Source: Cognatundibacterium luofuense (GTDB lineage: Bacteria; Pseudomonadota; Gammaproteobacteria; Burkholderiales; Burkholderiaceae_D). From it: a stretch of DNA of 64,000 bases. Where the stretch lies: assembly GCF_018139685.1 (NCBI RefSeq), contig NZ_JAGSPN010000018.1, positions 1 to 64,000 on the forward strand, written 5' to 3'. Within the stretch, counting starts at the first letter, position 1. Each line of letters opens with the position of its first letter. Made by a program: the position numbers and the translations under genes. Under the pieces are notes generated by a model. That model was not told the DNA's origin. It saw only the letters and a program-made list of their open reading frames with translations, and did no database searches. Positions 47,838 to 56,731 of the stretch are shown here, piece by piece.

Positions 47838-47909
47838 GTTCGTGCAATAAGAAAATAAAACACTGATTGTAACGGAAGCGCCTGTGCTCTGGTAACACTT
47901 CCCTCGAAT

Positions 47910-48482
47910 TTAGTCTCCAGACAGCAAGACTTTCTGATTCTGCGCATTCTGTGATAAACCGCTGACGCGGCGCGCCACAATGCGCTGAATCAGGGCGGGT
48001 GCGGGCGTTTTCACTTCACCGCACTCATACGCCACAATTTCCATTCCGTTTCCGGCCGCGCAAACTGACAGCAATTCACCATCATTCAGCAAAAACCGCG
48101 GACTGGAAGGACGTCCGAAGCGGGCATTGCCCGCCGCAAACGTTTCGTAAATCAATAAACCACCCGGCACCAGCGAACTCAGCAGGTAAGGAAACAATGG
48201 CCGGTGCAGATAGTTACAAACCACAATACCGGCAAATTCTGCTTCCTGAAAACACCATGCAGCCTGCTCTTCGGACGGTTCCAGATCAAACTGAACGACC
48301 TGAATCTGTTCACCACCGATTGCCTGCACTGCGCTGATATCTTTATCCAGTGCAACCACCTGCCTGCCGGAAGCTGCCAGAAAACGGGTATGCCGCCCCT
48401 GCCCGCACGCCAGATCCAGCACCTTACCATGCGGAATCTGACTGGCAAATCTTTCAACCCAGGTACTGATTTGCGCTACCAC
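47910..48482 (-). CDS. class I SAM-dependent methyltransferase
   Basis: This 190-residue single-domain protein starts at a GTG 7 bases after the site-2 protease-like gene. The SAM motif I is GKVLDLACGQGRHTRFLAAS, followed by the acidic residue of motif II in VVALDKDISAVQ. VVCNYLHRPLFPYLLSSLVP and LIYETFAAGNARFGRP resemble TehB-like and related small methyltransferases. The substrate is unknown. It is read with the neighbouring genes towards dapA. Confidence 0.85.
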   Translation of the reverse strand: MVAQISTWVERFASQIPHGKVLDLACGQGRHTRFLAASGRQVVALDKDISAVQAIGGEQIQVVQFDLEPSEEQAAWCFQEAEFAGIVVCNYLHRPLFPYLLSSLVPGGLLIYETFAAGNARFGRPSSPRFLLNDGELLSVCAAGNGMEIVAYECGEVKTPAPALIQRIVARRVSGLSQNAQNQKVLLSGD

Positions 48483-48489
48483 AGGAGGC

Positions 48490-49149
48490 TTAACCTAAAA
48501 TCGCACGCAAAGGCGACAACAACAGATTCAACACTTCAATTTGTATGCGCATCAGTGGCTGCATCCAATACTGCAACAAATGCAAAATCGCCAAGCCCAA
48601 TACGATAAGAAAGCCATACGGTTCAACTTTAGCGAACTGATAAGCCTGCCTGGAGGGCAGCAGGCTGAAAATGACCTGACCACCTGCCATTGGCAGAATC
48701 GGGATCAAATGAAATGCGAATAATGCAATGTTAACTTTCACGCCAGCTGAGGCCATTTCCACAAAAAAGCTTTCATTGACACGCATTACAATCAGAATAA
48801 TGCTAAAAATTGCCCACAATACCGCCATCGAAAAGTTCGCTGCCGGCCCCGACAAAGCCAGCCATTTCAGATTTTTTTTCGGGTCACGCATTTGTCCCGG
48901 ATTCAGAGGCAAGCGCTTCGCGTAGCCAAACAAAAAAGCACCGCCGGTTGCCAGATACAACACCGCCGGAAAAATAATTGTGCCGAGCGGATCGATATGG
49001 TTGATCGGGTTCAGCGTCAAGCGCCCTGCTGCTTCCGGCGTGGTATCACCGAAATAACGTGCAACATAAGCACGCGCACCTTCATGCACGGTAATCGCAA
49101 AAATAACAGGCAGTGCGTAGACCAGTACGGTCTGAAAAAGCTCATTCAT
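48490..49149 (-). CDS. site-2 protease (M50) family protein with altered active site
   Basis: This 219-residue polytopic membrane protein has the order and spacing of the YwhC-type M50 family: VHEGARAYVARYFGD, AAGRLTLNPINHIDPLGTII, LALSGPAANFSMAVLWAI and LLPSRQAYQFAKVEPYGFLI. The expected zinc motif HExxH reads H22-E23-G-A-R26, so the second His is Arg. The normal N..P.P.LDGG block reads HLIPILPMAGGQ, so the metal-binding Asp is Ala155. With two of three ligands gone, proteolysis is unlikely. It may be a pseudo-protease, with the fold kept for another role. Confidence 0.85.
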   Translation of the reverse strand: MNELFQTVLVYALPVIFAITVHEGARAYVARYFGDTTPEAAGRLTLNPINHIDPLGTIIFPAVLYLATGGAFLFGYAKRLPLNPGQMRDPKKNLKWLALSGPAANFSMAVLWAIFSIILIVMRVNESFFVEMASAGVKVNIALFAFHLIPILPMAGGQVIFSLLPSRQAYQFAKVEPYGFLIVLGLAILHLLQYWMQPLMRIQIEVLNLLLSPLRAILG

Positions 49150-49216
49150 AGATGCTTTCTGAAATCAGGGTAAATACAGAGAACGGTAAAACGATACAGG
49201 AGTTTTGCGGCACGGA

Positions 49217-49852
49217 TCAGTCCTGATCATCCAGACCAAACACGCGCGGATCACCACGCCCCCGGCGTACCAGCACAGGATCGTCAGATGTCATATCGAT
49301 GACCGTGGTCGGCGTCATGGTGCAGGCCTCACCGTCGATGACCAGTTCAATTTGCTTTTCGAGGGCGTCGCGGATGGTTTCAGCATCATTCAGCGGCTCA
49401 TCGTGATCCGGCAAAATCAGTGTTGTACCAAGCAAAGCCTGCCCCAGCTCTTCCAGTAAGGCATTCGCAATTTTGTGTTCCGGCACACGCAAACCGATGG
49501 TTTTACGGGAAGGATGGCTAAGGCGACGCGGCACTTCTTTGGTTGCTTCCAGAATCACAGTAAATGGCCCCGGCGTCGCTGCCTTCAGTACACGGTACTG
49601 ACGGTTATCGACTTTGGCGTAATTGGCGATTTCCGATAAGTCGCGGCACAGCAAGGTCAGATGGTGTTTTTCATCGACGCCACGGATACGGCGCAGACGT
49701 GTGACCGCATCCTTATCATCCAGATGACAAACCAGCGCGTAGCAAGAGTCTGTTGGCAAAGCGACGATGCCGCCCTGATGAATAATCTGGGCAGCCTGTT
49801 TAATCAGTCTGGGTTGCGGGTTTTCCGGATGAATTTGAAAAAACTGGCTCAT
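49217..49852 (-). CDS. yciO: YciO/Sua5-family L-threonylcarbamoyladenylate synthase-like protein
   Basis: This 211-residue single-domain YrdC-like protein reads IHQGGIVALPTDSCYALVCH, LDDKDAVTRLRRIRGVDEKH, HLTLLCRDLSEIANYAK, GPFTVILEATKEVPRRL and KTIGLRVPEHKIANALLEEL. YrdC/Sua5 enzymes make the precursor of t6A in tRNA; the YciO branch is close but its role is less clear. The Lys/Arg/Ser nucleotide-binding pattern is intact. The gene precedes the site-2 protease-like gene by 67 bases and follows the PHP gene. Confidence 0.9.
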   Translation of the reverse strand: MSQFFQIHPENPQPRLIKQAAQIIHQGGIVALPTDSCYALVCHLDDKDAVTRLRRIRGVDEKHHLTLLCRDLSEIANYAKVDNRQYRVLKAATPGPFTVILEATKEVPRRLSHPSRKTIGLRVPEHKIANALLEELGQALLGTTLILPDHDEPLNDAETIRDALEKQIELVIDGEACTMTPTTVIDMTSDDPVLVRRGRGDPRVFGLDDQD

Positions 49853-49958
49853 ACGCTAATTGGCGAATTCAAGGCACCTTATAAAGGCGCCATTATTTCA
49901 GATATCGGTACGTAAAGGGAAAAAGCAAGCGGTCTGCGCCACAAATCTGTGCAGCCGC

Positions 49959-50813
49959 TTACAGCAATTGCTGCCAGCGATGCCAGACCGGCGTCGCAGA
50001 AGGCTTGAGTGCAGGCAAAAAGCCGATGTCGACTTCGCAATCATCGGGCGAATGAAAATCGGAACCGCGCGAACTGTCGAACTGCATGCGGCGCGCAATA
50101 TTATGAAACTCCGCATACTGATCCGGCGTATGGCTGCCGGTAACGGTTTCAATTGCCACGCCGCCGAGCTGTTTGAATTCATCCATCAGCGAAGTCAGCG
50201 CGAGTTCTGTCAGATCGTAACGTCCCGGATGCGCAATTACGGCAACGCCGCCCGCCTGCTGAATCCAGCCCAGCGCATCACTGAGCTTCGCCCAGCGGTG
50301 TGGCACAAAGCCTGGTTTTCCATCTGCCAGATAATGCTGAAACACCTCCGAAACCGACTTGCACACCCCTTTTTCAACCAGAAAGCGAGCGAAATGCGAG
50401 CGGGAAATCAGATCAGGATTGCCGACATATTGCATCGCGCCCTGATAAGCACCACGAATGCCTGCCGCTTTTTCGAGTTCCGCAGCAATATCCTGCGCGC
50501 GGCGCTCACGACCTGAGCGAGTCTGGCGCAGCCCCTCTTTTAACTCGCTATTGTTTTCATCAATACCAAGCCCGACGATATGCACGGTTTTACCGGCCCA
50601 TGTGACCGACACTTCGACACCGGCGATAAACGGCATCCGTAAATCCGCCGCAGCTGCGCGCGCTTCGGCAATGCCGCTGACTTCATCATGATCCGTCAGC
50701 GCCCATAATTCGACACCGTTACGTTTGGCGCGTTCTGCCAGCGCGGAGGGAGTTAAAACACCATCCGAGCGGGTCGAATGGCTGTGCAAATCAGCGTTCA
50801 GGGAAGACAACAT
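49959..50813 (-). CDS. PHP-domain phosphoesterase (YciV/RNase AM-like)
   Basis: This metal-dependent phosphatase has 284 residues from the ATG at 50813. The trinuclear metal motifs are NADLHSHSTRSDGVLTPSAL, WALTDHDEVSGIAEARAAA, PFIAGVEVSVTWAGKTVHIV, VAVIAHPGRYDLTE and SRGSDFHSPDDCEVDIGFLP. In E. coli YciV/RnmP hydrolyses 3',5'-nucleoside bisphosphates and trims 5' ends of rRNA. The pairing with a YciO gene downstream matches the neighbouring yciV-yciO genes of enterobacteria, which supports this assignment. Confidence 0.93.
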   Translation of the reverse strand: MLSSLNADLHSHSTRSDGVLTPSALAERAKRNGVELWALTDHDEVSGIAEARAAAADLRMPFIAGVEVSVTWAGKTVHIVGLGIDENNSELKEGLRQTRSGRERRAQDIAAELEKAAGIRGAYQGAMQYVGNPDLISRSHFARFLVEKGVCKSVSEVFQHYLADGKPGFVPHRWAKLSDALGWIQQAGGVAVIAHPGRYDLTELALTSLMDEFKQLGGVAIETVTGSHTPDQYAEFHNIARRMQFDSSRGSDFHSPDDCEVDIGFLPALKPSATPVWHRWQQLL

Positions 50814-50903
50814 GATGCCAGTCAGAAAAAGAAACAACAGCGGCTATTGTACTCCTGCACGGATACTTGCGCCGCTGCTGCTCTGCTGCACTTAGATCTT
50901 CAT

Positions 50904-53204
50904 TTAAATCTTCATTTCAAAGCGCAGGCTAAAGGTGGTGTAAGTTCGCGCTACGGTGTCGTCTTCGCGGTAAATACCACCAGTCGTCACCGTATTGCTG
51001 CTGATCGCATCACGCGGGCTCAGGTTATTCGCGGACAAACGTAGCTGCATAGTTGGCGAGAATTTCCATAACGCAAATACATCCATCTGACGTTTCACAC
51101 CTGAGTACAAAAGCTGTGTATTGCTGCTCTGGGTGTAATACGCCGGTGTCCAGTTGATATTGCCGCCCAGCGTCAATGGAATGCCACTGACGCGGTAGTC
51201 CAGCCCGAAGTTCGCCGTTTGTGCTGGCTGAGAATCCAGACGATTGTTTGGCCCCTGAATATCATCCACCGAAGACCAGTAACGGCTGTAATTGGCGCGC
51301 ACATCAATCGCCGGCCCGTCCGGAAAATATTCCTGCAAAGGGAATTTTGCATCCGCTTCAATACCCTTGGTGACCGCATGACCGATATTCACCGGCGACG
51401 ATACCCAGCGCGGGCCAGTGGCTGTATCCGTCAGCACGGTACGGCGGCGTATCAGATCATCAATGCTGCGGATGAACACATTCACACTCATCACACCCGC
51501 ACGGCTCAGATAATGCTCATACGCCAGATCCACACCACGTGACAATTCCGGTTTCAGCGCCGGATTTCCGGTACGGTCCGGGCGGGTTGCGCTGTTCTGA
51601 TTTGAAATGCTTGGAATCGCGATCAGATCATTCAGCGCAGGAGCACGGTAAGTTGATGCGAAACTCAGACGTACCTGATCTTTGGTCTCAGGAATGCGCC
51701 AGACGCCGTGCAGCACCGGACTCCAGACCTTGCTGGTGTTATCCACCACGCGGCCGCTGCTGGTACTGTGGGTTTTGATGCCCTCCCAGCGCAAACCGGC
51801 GTAAGCGCCAAGCTGCGGCGTGATATCGAATTCATCCTGTACATACAAGGCCAGACGGCGCGTGCCTGCATCCAGATTGTCACCGGAATCCGCGTATTGC
51901 GGCTTGCCGTTATCCAGCGACGTTCTGACCTGAGAACGCTGACTGCCTTCCAGTTCCCAGCCAGCGGCGATGGTGTGCGACTCACCGAAAGGCTGCAGCC
52001 ATTTACCGCTGTTGTTGAGGCTTTTGTCATGAGTGTTGTTAACATCCGTGATCAGATCCAGCAAATTGCCAGCGCGGTCAAACTGAAAACGCTGACTATT
52101 GCTATCCATACGCGCCAGACCGCCGCCGAAGCGCACTGTCAGCTTCGCGCCATCCGCAAAACGGTGCTGCCAGTTACCAAAACCGCGAATGAACCGGTTC
52201 TCAGCGCTGACGCTGGACGTGGCAGTCGCAAATCCGGCCGGGCCGAAATAATCCGGCGCACGGTAAATCTGGTCCACCACAGAATCCACGCCGGATTCAC
52301 TGCGGCTCATCATCAGAAACGGTTGAAACATCAGCGTATCGCCATTATCAAAACGATAGTTGAAACGCGGACTCATATTGATGCTTTTCGTTTCACGGTG
52401 CGTCACATCGCGCTGACGCTGCACCAGCGTATCGACACCGGCTGTATTTTTTTCGTCCGAATCGGTCTGCACTTCATCATGCTGTTTATTACGCGATACC
52501 GTGATATTCAGCGCGTAGCTGAGATTCCCGATTTCACCCGGCACACTGACCGACACATTCGGTGCCAGCCTGCCCTGCTCGCTGGCCAGCGCCGCTTTGA
52601 TTTCGGTATTTTTCTGTTTGTATTCTTCACGCAAAACGATATTGATCGTTCCGGCAATTGCCTGCGTACTGAACTCCGCCACTGCGCCACGTACGATTTC
52701 GATGCGCTCAACCTGATCCGGCGACAGCGAATCCATTGAAAATCCACGCGGTGCGCGTTCGCCGTTGATCAGAATCTGGGTATAACCATTGCCCATGCCA
52801 CGCATCCGGATATCCCCGCCCCGCCCTGCGCGGCCACCGGTGGTCACACCCGGCAAGCGTTTCAGCACTTCGCCAATCGTGCTGTCGCCGTTACGATCCA
52901 GCTCTTCACGCCCGAAAATCATTTTGGCAGCTGTCGACTGACGGCGCTCTTCGACATCAGTACGACCACCGGAAATCGTCACTTTCTGCACACCGTCAGC
53001 AGGCTGGCCATCTTTTTTCAGCGCACGGGCTTTATCCGGCGTACGCGCTGCCGGTTTTTCAGCAGTTTTTTCCTGTGCTTTCTCAGACGTTTTTTCAGTC
53101 TGCTGCACTTCCTGCGCCAGCACCGTGGCCGGAAATGCGCCATAGGCAGTGGAAATTGCAATCATCAGCGGCAACATGCGCTGGTTTAATGGTGGATTCA
53201 ACAT
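50904..53204 (-). CDS. TonB-dependent outer-membrane receptor
   Basis: The 766 residues begin with a signal peptide (LPLMIAISTAYGAFPATVLA) and a Lys/Glu/Pro-rich linker. The plug domain has TIGEVLKRLPGVTTGGRAGR, GDIRMRGMGNGYTQILINGE and VERIEIVRGAVAEFSTQAIA. A 22-strand barrel follows, with LRLSFASTYRAPALNDLIAI and PALKPELSRGVDLAYEHYLS, ending in the aromatic-type C-terminus TFSLRFEMKI. No TonB box is clear; VQKVTISG near residue 75 is a candidate. Ligand unknown; no siderophore or cobalamin genes adjoin it. Confidence 0.93.
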   Translation of the reverse strand: MLNPPLNQRMLPLMIAISTAYGAFPATVLAQEVQQTEKTSEKAQEKTAEKPAARTPDKARALKKDGQPADGVQKVTISGGRTDVEERRQSTAAKMIFGREELDRNGDSTIGEVLKRLPGVTTGGRAGRGGDIRMRGMGNGYTQILINGERAPRGFSMDSLSPDQVERIEIVRGAVAEFSTQAIAGTINIVLREEYKQKNTEIKAALASEQGRLAPNVSVSVPGEIGNLSYALNITVSRNKQHDEVQTDSDEKNTAGVDTLVQRQRDVTHRETKSINMSPRFNYRFDNGDTLMFQPFLMMSRSESGVDSVVDQIYRAPDYFGPAGFATATSSVSAENRFIRGFGNWQHRFADGAKLTVRFGGGLARMDSNSQRFQFDRAGNLLDLITDVNNTHDKSLNNSGKWLQPFGESHTIAAGWELEGSQRSQVRTSLDNGKPQYADSGDNLDAGTRRLALYVQDEFDITPQLGAYAGLRWEGIKTHSTSSGRVVDNTSKVWSPVLHGVWRIPETKDQVRLSFASTYRAPALNDLIAIPSISNQNSATRPDRTGNPALKPELSRGVDLAYEHYLSRAGVMSVNVFIRSIDDLIRRRTVLTDTATGPRWVSSPVNIGHAVTKGIEADAKFPLQEYFPDGPAIDVRANYSRYWSSVDDIQGPNNRLDSQPAQTANFGLDYRVSGIPLTLGGNINWTPAYYTQSSNTQLLYSGVKRQMDVFALWKFSPTMQLRLSANNLSPRDAISSNTVTTGGIYREDDTVARTYTTFSLRFEMKI

Positions 53205-53415
53205 GGGATAGGCTCAAAAATAAACAGTAGCTACACGATGGTGTAGCAGACAGAGCAAGACTGGCGACGCGTCAACGATGCTGGCTGCCCGTATTGTAGG
53301 GAATCTGACCGCCGCATCCGCCTTTTGTGCCCCGGAGTTTTGTATAGAAATGAAACAAAAACCTGCTCCGCAGCTACTTACCTGCCGCTTTTGAGCCGCC
53401 TGCGAGTCATTACAC

Positions 53416-53510
53416 TGTGCAAAGTTCGTCATCCCGCATATACGGAGAACCAGACTTTCTGCCGACGACCGCCAGATCGCTGTGCCGGAATCCGCATTTG
53501 GGGTGTTTTT
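53416..53510 (-). repeat. core interspersed repeat, copy 11 (reverse orientation)
   Basis: Read on the minus strand it gives CCCCAAATGCGGATTCCGGC, CACAGCGATCTGG, GCGGTCGTCGGCAGAAAGTC and ATGACGAACTTTGCACAG. This is the copy closest to the apparent consensus. It lies between the TonB receptor and the DUF7000-like gene. The rest of 53205-53676 has no supported gene. Confidence 0.85.
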
Positions 53511-53676
53511 GGAGGAATTGGGGCAATTTTTGCTAATTCGGGGTCTTCCGATAACGGATATACCTCTTCCTTTGCCGCATTTTCTCAAGTTAAAGCATTT
53601 GCTGACAACCTTGGAAGCAATCCGGCGCATTCGGCTACTGCCCCCCCTGCTGATACCAGTGTCTGAAAAGATGGCA

Positions 53677-54168
53677 TTACTCACACAATGCCAGCACTTC
53701 TGAAATTTCCCGCCACAGTGTCTGAAACTGAAGATGTACCGATGCCGACAACTTCGCCGCATCATCAAAGTCCGGCGCAGAAAGCAATGCAACCTCAAAA
53801 ACCGAATATTCCGGCATCACTTCGGTATTCACCCACTTCGTTCCGCTGAGTTTTTTCCAGTAATGGCTTTGAATATCCCTCGTCTGCCCGAGTAGCCACA
53901 ACTCAAAATTCGCGTTTTTGTGATTCAGCACCAGTGCCAGCTTGAGTTTTTTAGTTTTCAGAAAATCGTTCTGCAGATAGAAATACGTGAAATCGATGTA
54001 GCCATGCAGAACGTTTGCAACTGCAAATTCACCTTCGTACTTTTTTGAAAATTCCGTTCTGAGGTTCTGCACAATGCCAACCAGCGCCTGATAAGTTTGC
54101 TGGAGTTCACCGCTGGCAAAAGCATTTTTGTACGCTGGTATGCGTGCGTTCAGGCTTTGGTTTGGCAT
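53677..54168 (-). CDS. DUF7000-like protein of unknown function
   Basis: This 163-residue soluble protein starts MPNQSLNARIPAYKNAFASG (ATG at 54168). FKKxx-type features are LRTEFSKKYEGEFAVANVLH, GYIDFTYFYLQNDFLKTKKL, KLALVLNHKNANFELWLLGQ and YWKKLSGTKW. The G-Y-x-D-x-T-Y-F, L-x-x-K-x-L-K-x-A and F-E-x-W-L-x-G pattern is what I recall for the DUF7000 family, known mostly from Firmicutes. If that holds, acquisition by transfer is plausible. It sits alone between two reverse-oriented core repeat copies. Confidence 0.7.
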   Translation of the reverse strand: MPNQSLNARIPAYKNAFASGELQQTYQALVGIVQNLRTEFSKKYEGEFAVANVLHGYIDFTYFYLQNDFLKTKKLKLALVLNHKNANFELWLLGQTRDIQSHYWKKLSGTKWVNTEVMPEYSVFEVALLSAPDFDDAAKLSASVHLQFQTLWREISEVLALCE

Positions 54169-54404
54169 TCTGTATCCCTTCACGGAGTAACTTCAGCAGT
54201 AAAACGATGCCGGATTTTTTCATACGGCGACGACGAATTAAAACTCAGGGCAGCTAAGCAAACAATTCATTTAGCACTTTTTATTTACAAAAGAGACATA
54301 ATAATTCGCGGTTTCATTCGATTCAGCGGCTTCGGTATGTCTTGCCGCTAGCCATCCCGACCTCCCCCGACTCGCGCTGTTCTGACTGCAAAAAAAGCGC
54401 AGAC

Positions 54405-54500
54405 TATGCCAAAGTCCGCACTAAGCATTTTTGGACACCCGCAGTTTCCGCCGACGACAGCCGGATTGGTATGCCGGAATCCGCATTTGGGGTGTTTTTG
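54405..54500 (-). repeat. core interspersed repeat, copy 12 (reverse orientation, partly degraded)
   Basis: On the minus strand it reads CCCCAAATGCGGATTCCGGC, then ATACCAATCCGGCTGTCGTC and GGCGGAAACTG. The ATGACGATATTTGCACA block has been lost. The rest of 54184-54615 has no supported gene. Confidence 0.75.
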
Positions 54501-54615
54501 AGGGTTTTACAGGCGTTGCGGGCAATGCATTCAGGTGTCCGGCGTGCAAATCCACCAACAGGCGATGCAAGGCCAGTGCTCCGCAGCGATCGCAGTTGGC
54601 AAGCGCAACAAAAGA

Positions 54616-54649
54616 AAATGCCGCTCAGTGTTCAGGCTGAGCGGCATTT
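54616..54649 (-). terminator. intrinsic terminator of the trp-accD-folC-purF unit
   Basis: The stem AAATGCCGCTCAG (54616-54628) pairs with CTGAGCGGCATTT (54637-54649) around an 8-base loop. A short T run follows on the minus strand, 38 bases beyond the purF stop. Confidence 0.9.
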
Positions 54650-54686
54650 GTTTATGCTGATTGCCGGAAGATGCCGGCGTTCAGGT

Positions 54687-56204
54687 TCAGTCCAGATTCG
54701 CGCGGTTCAGGTTCAGTGGCGAACGGATGGTGTCTTCTGTGTCGGCGCGCGGTGCTTTGCGGGAGGCTTCCAGTTTGTCCAGATAAGCTTCAGTGACGTC
54801 GCCGGTCACGTAGTAACCGTCGAAGCAGGAAGCTTCCACGCCTTTCAGGGACGGGTTCAGATCGAAAATCGATTTGCGCATCGCATCGACGTCCTGATAC
54901 ACCAGCGCATCGGCGGTAATTTCACGACAGACTTCTTCTTCGGTACGGCCATAAGCGATCAGTTCGCCACGGGTTGGCATGTCGATACCGTAGACGTTAG
55001 GGAATTTGACCGGTGGCGCTGCGGACGCGAAAATCACACGCTTCGCGCCGGATTCACGTGCCATCTGTACGATTTCACGGCTGGTGGTACCGCGCACGAT
55101 GGAATCATCGACCAGCAAGACGCTTTTGCCTTTGAACTCAGAGCCGATCGCATTCAGTTTCTGGCGCACCGATTTTTTACGGGAAGCCTGACCAGGCATG
55201 ATGAAGGTACGGCCGATGTAACGGTTTTTGATGAAGCCTTCGCGGTAATCCAGATTCAGATTCATCGCCAGTTCCATCGCGGCAGGACGGGAAGAATCCG
55301 GAATCGGCATGACGACGTCGATGTCGCCTGCGCCGAATTGCGATTTCATTTTTTCTGCCAGATATTCGCCCATTTTCAGACGGGACAGATACACGGATAC
55401 GCCGTCGATCACGGAATCCGGACGCGCCAGATACACGTATTCAAACGCGCAAGGATTCAGTACCGGATTCACTGCGCATTGTTTAGCTGTCAGATTGCCG
55501 TCGATATCAATGAAAATCGCTTCGCCCGGCTGAACGTCGCGCATGAAGCGGAAGCCCAGGCCTTCGAGTGCAACGGATTCACTGGCCAGAATATATTCGC
55601 GGCCTTTTTCATTGTCGTTGTAGCCGATACACAGCGGACGGATACCGAACGGATCACGGAAGGCGAGCAAACCGTAACCGGCGATCTGCGCTACCACCGC
55701 GTAGGAACCACGTACACGCTGATGCACGACGGCTACTGCACGGAACAGTGCTTCCGGGTCCAGCGAGTAGCCGGAGGTTTCCTGCTGGATCTGGTGCGCC
55801 AGTACGTTCAGCAGCACTTCAGAATCAGAGTCGGTGTTCAGGTGGCGACGGTCGCGTTTGAACAATTCGGATTTCAGTTCCGGTGCATTGGTCAGATTAC
55901 CGTTATGCGCCAGCACGATACCGAATGGTGCATTCACATAGAAAGGCTGCGCTTCTTCTTCACTGAAGCTGCCAGCGGTCGGATAACGTACCTGACCGAT
56001 ACCCATATTGCCCGGCAGCGAGCGCATGTTGCGGGTACGGAATACGTCTTTGACCAGACCGTTTGCTTTGTACATAGCAAACTTGTTGCCATAGCTGGTA
56101 GCGATACCAGCGGCATCCTGACCGCGGTGCTGCAGCAACAGCAGCGCGTCATAGATCAATTGATTAACCGGATTATTGGAAACTACACCTACGATGCCAC
56201 ACAT
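54687..56204 (-). CDS. purF: amidophosphoribosyltransferase
   Basis: This is the first enzyme of purine synthesis, moving glutamine nitrogen to PRPP. It has 505 residues. The catalytic Cys is at position 2 (MCGIVGVVSNNPVNQLIYDA), so there is no propeptide, the class without Fe-S maturation. The glutaminase has HRGQDAAGIAT, GQVRYPTAGSFS and LAHNGNLTN. The PRTase part has the PRPP loop VLLVDDSIVRGTTSREIVQM. It is preceded by cvpA (25-base gap) as in many Proteobacteria and is the last gene of the unit. Confidence 0.97.
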   Translation of the reverse strand: MCGIVGVVSNNPVNQLIYDALLLLQHRGQDAAGIATSYGNKFAMYKANGLVKDVFRTRNMRSLPGNMGIGQVRYPTAGSFSEEEAQPFYVNAPFGIVLAHNGNLTNAPELKSELFKRDRRHLNTDSDSEVLLNVLAHQIQQETSGYSLDPEALFRAVAVVHQRVRGSYAVVAQIAGYGLLAFRDPFGIRPLCIGYNDNEKGREYILASESVALEGLGFRFMRDVQPGEAIFIDIDGNLTAKQCAVNPVLNPCAFEYVYLARPDSVIDGVSVYLSRLKMGEYLAEKMKSQFGAGDIDVVMPIPDSSRPAAMELAMNLNLDYREGFIKNRYIGRTFIMPGQASRKKSVRQKLNAIGSEFKGKSVLLVDDSIVRGTTSREIVQMARESGAKRVIFASAAPPVKFPNVYGIDMPTRGELIAYGRTEEEVCREITADALVYQDVDAMRKSIFDLNPSLKGVEASCFDGYYVTGDVTEAYLDKLEASRKAPRADTEDTIRSPLNLNRANLD

Positions 56205-56229
56205 GGTGGACTCCTAAAAAAGAAACAAA

Positions 56230-56718
56230 TCAAAACTGTACATGGCTGGAAATCGACGGCGGCAGCCACGGCATCACCGTCTGCGCTGCGGTTTCAGCTA
56301 AAGGACTGAACATCGCGTTTTTCCAGAACGCTTGCTGCGGAAGCGAAGTCATGCCGCACACCATGACGGCGGCAATCACAAATAAACAACCACGGGCAAA
56401 TCCGAATAAGCCGCCCAGACCGCGATCTGCCAGTGATAAACCACTGGCCTTGATGACCGCATCGACGGCAAGAGACACCAGCGCCATTAACAAGCGCACG
56501 GCAATGAATAAGGCGACAAAGGCAACAATGAGGCGGACGATTTGTCCGGGAACGACCGAAGGGAGCAGCTGGGCCAGCGCATCGCTGTAGGCATTCGCGA
56601 CGACGAAGGCGATTACCCAGCTGGTAAGCGAAAGGATTTCTTTGACCAGTCCGCGCATCAGGCTGATGATAACGGAACACACCATAATCAGAATCACGAT
56701 GTAATCAAAGAGCGTCAC
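56230..56718 (-). CDS. cvpA: CvpA family inner-membrane protein
   Basis: This 162-residue protein has four predicted membrane helices, beginning LFDYIVILIMVCSVIISLMR and containing the family block GLVKEILSLTSWVIAFVVAN and GLSLADRGLGGLFGFARGCL. CvpA is linked to colicin V production and envelope stress; its biochemical activity is unknown. Position immediately upstream of purF is conserved. Confidence 0.95.
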   Translation of the reverse strand: MTLFDYIVILIMVCSVIISLMRGLVKEILSLTSWVIAFVVANAYSDALAQLLPSVVPGQIVRLIVAFVALFIAVRLLMALVSLAVDAVIKASGLSLADRGLGGLFGFARGCLFVIAAVMVCGMTSLPQQAFWKNAMFSPLAETAAQTVMPWLPPSISSHVQF

Positions 56719-56731
56719 AGCAATCCCCGCG

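Noticed and set aside
51708-52739. 343-codon plus-strand frame opposite the TonB receptor
   Set aside because: Antisense shadow of a full-length receptor gene with no ribosome site.
54342-56309. 655-codon plus-strand open frame opposite purF
   Set aside because: Antisense to a complete purF with intact motifs; the composition (His, Gln, Phe-rich) is that of a mirror frame.
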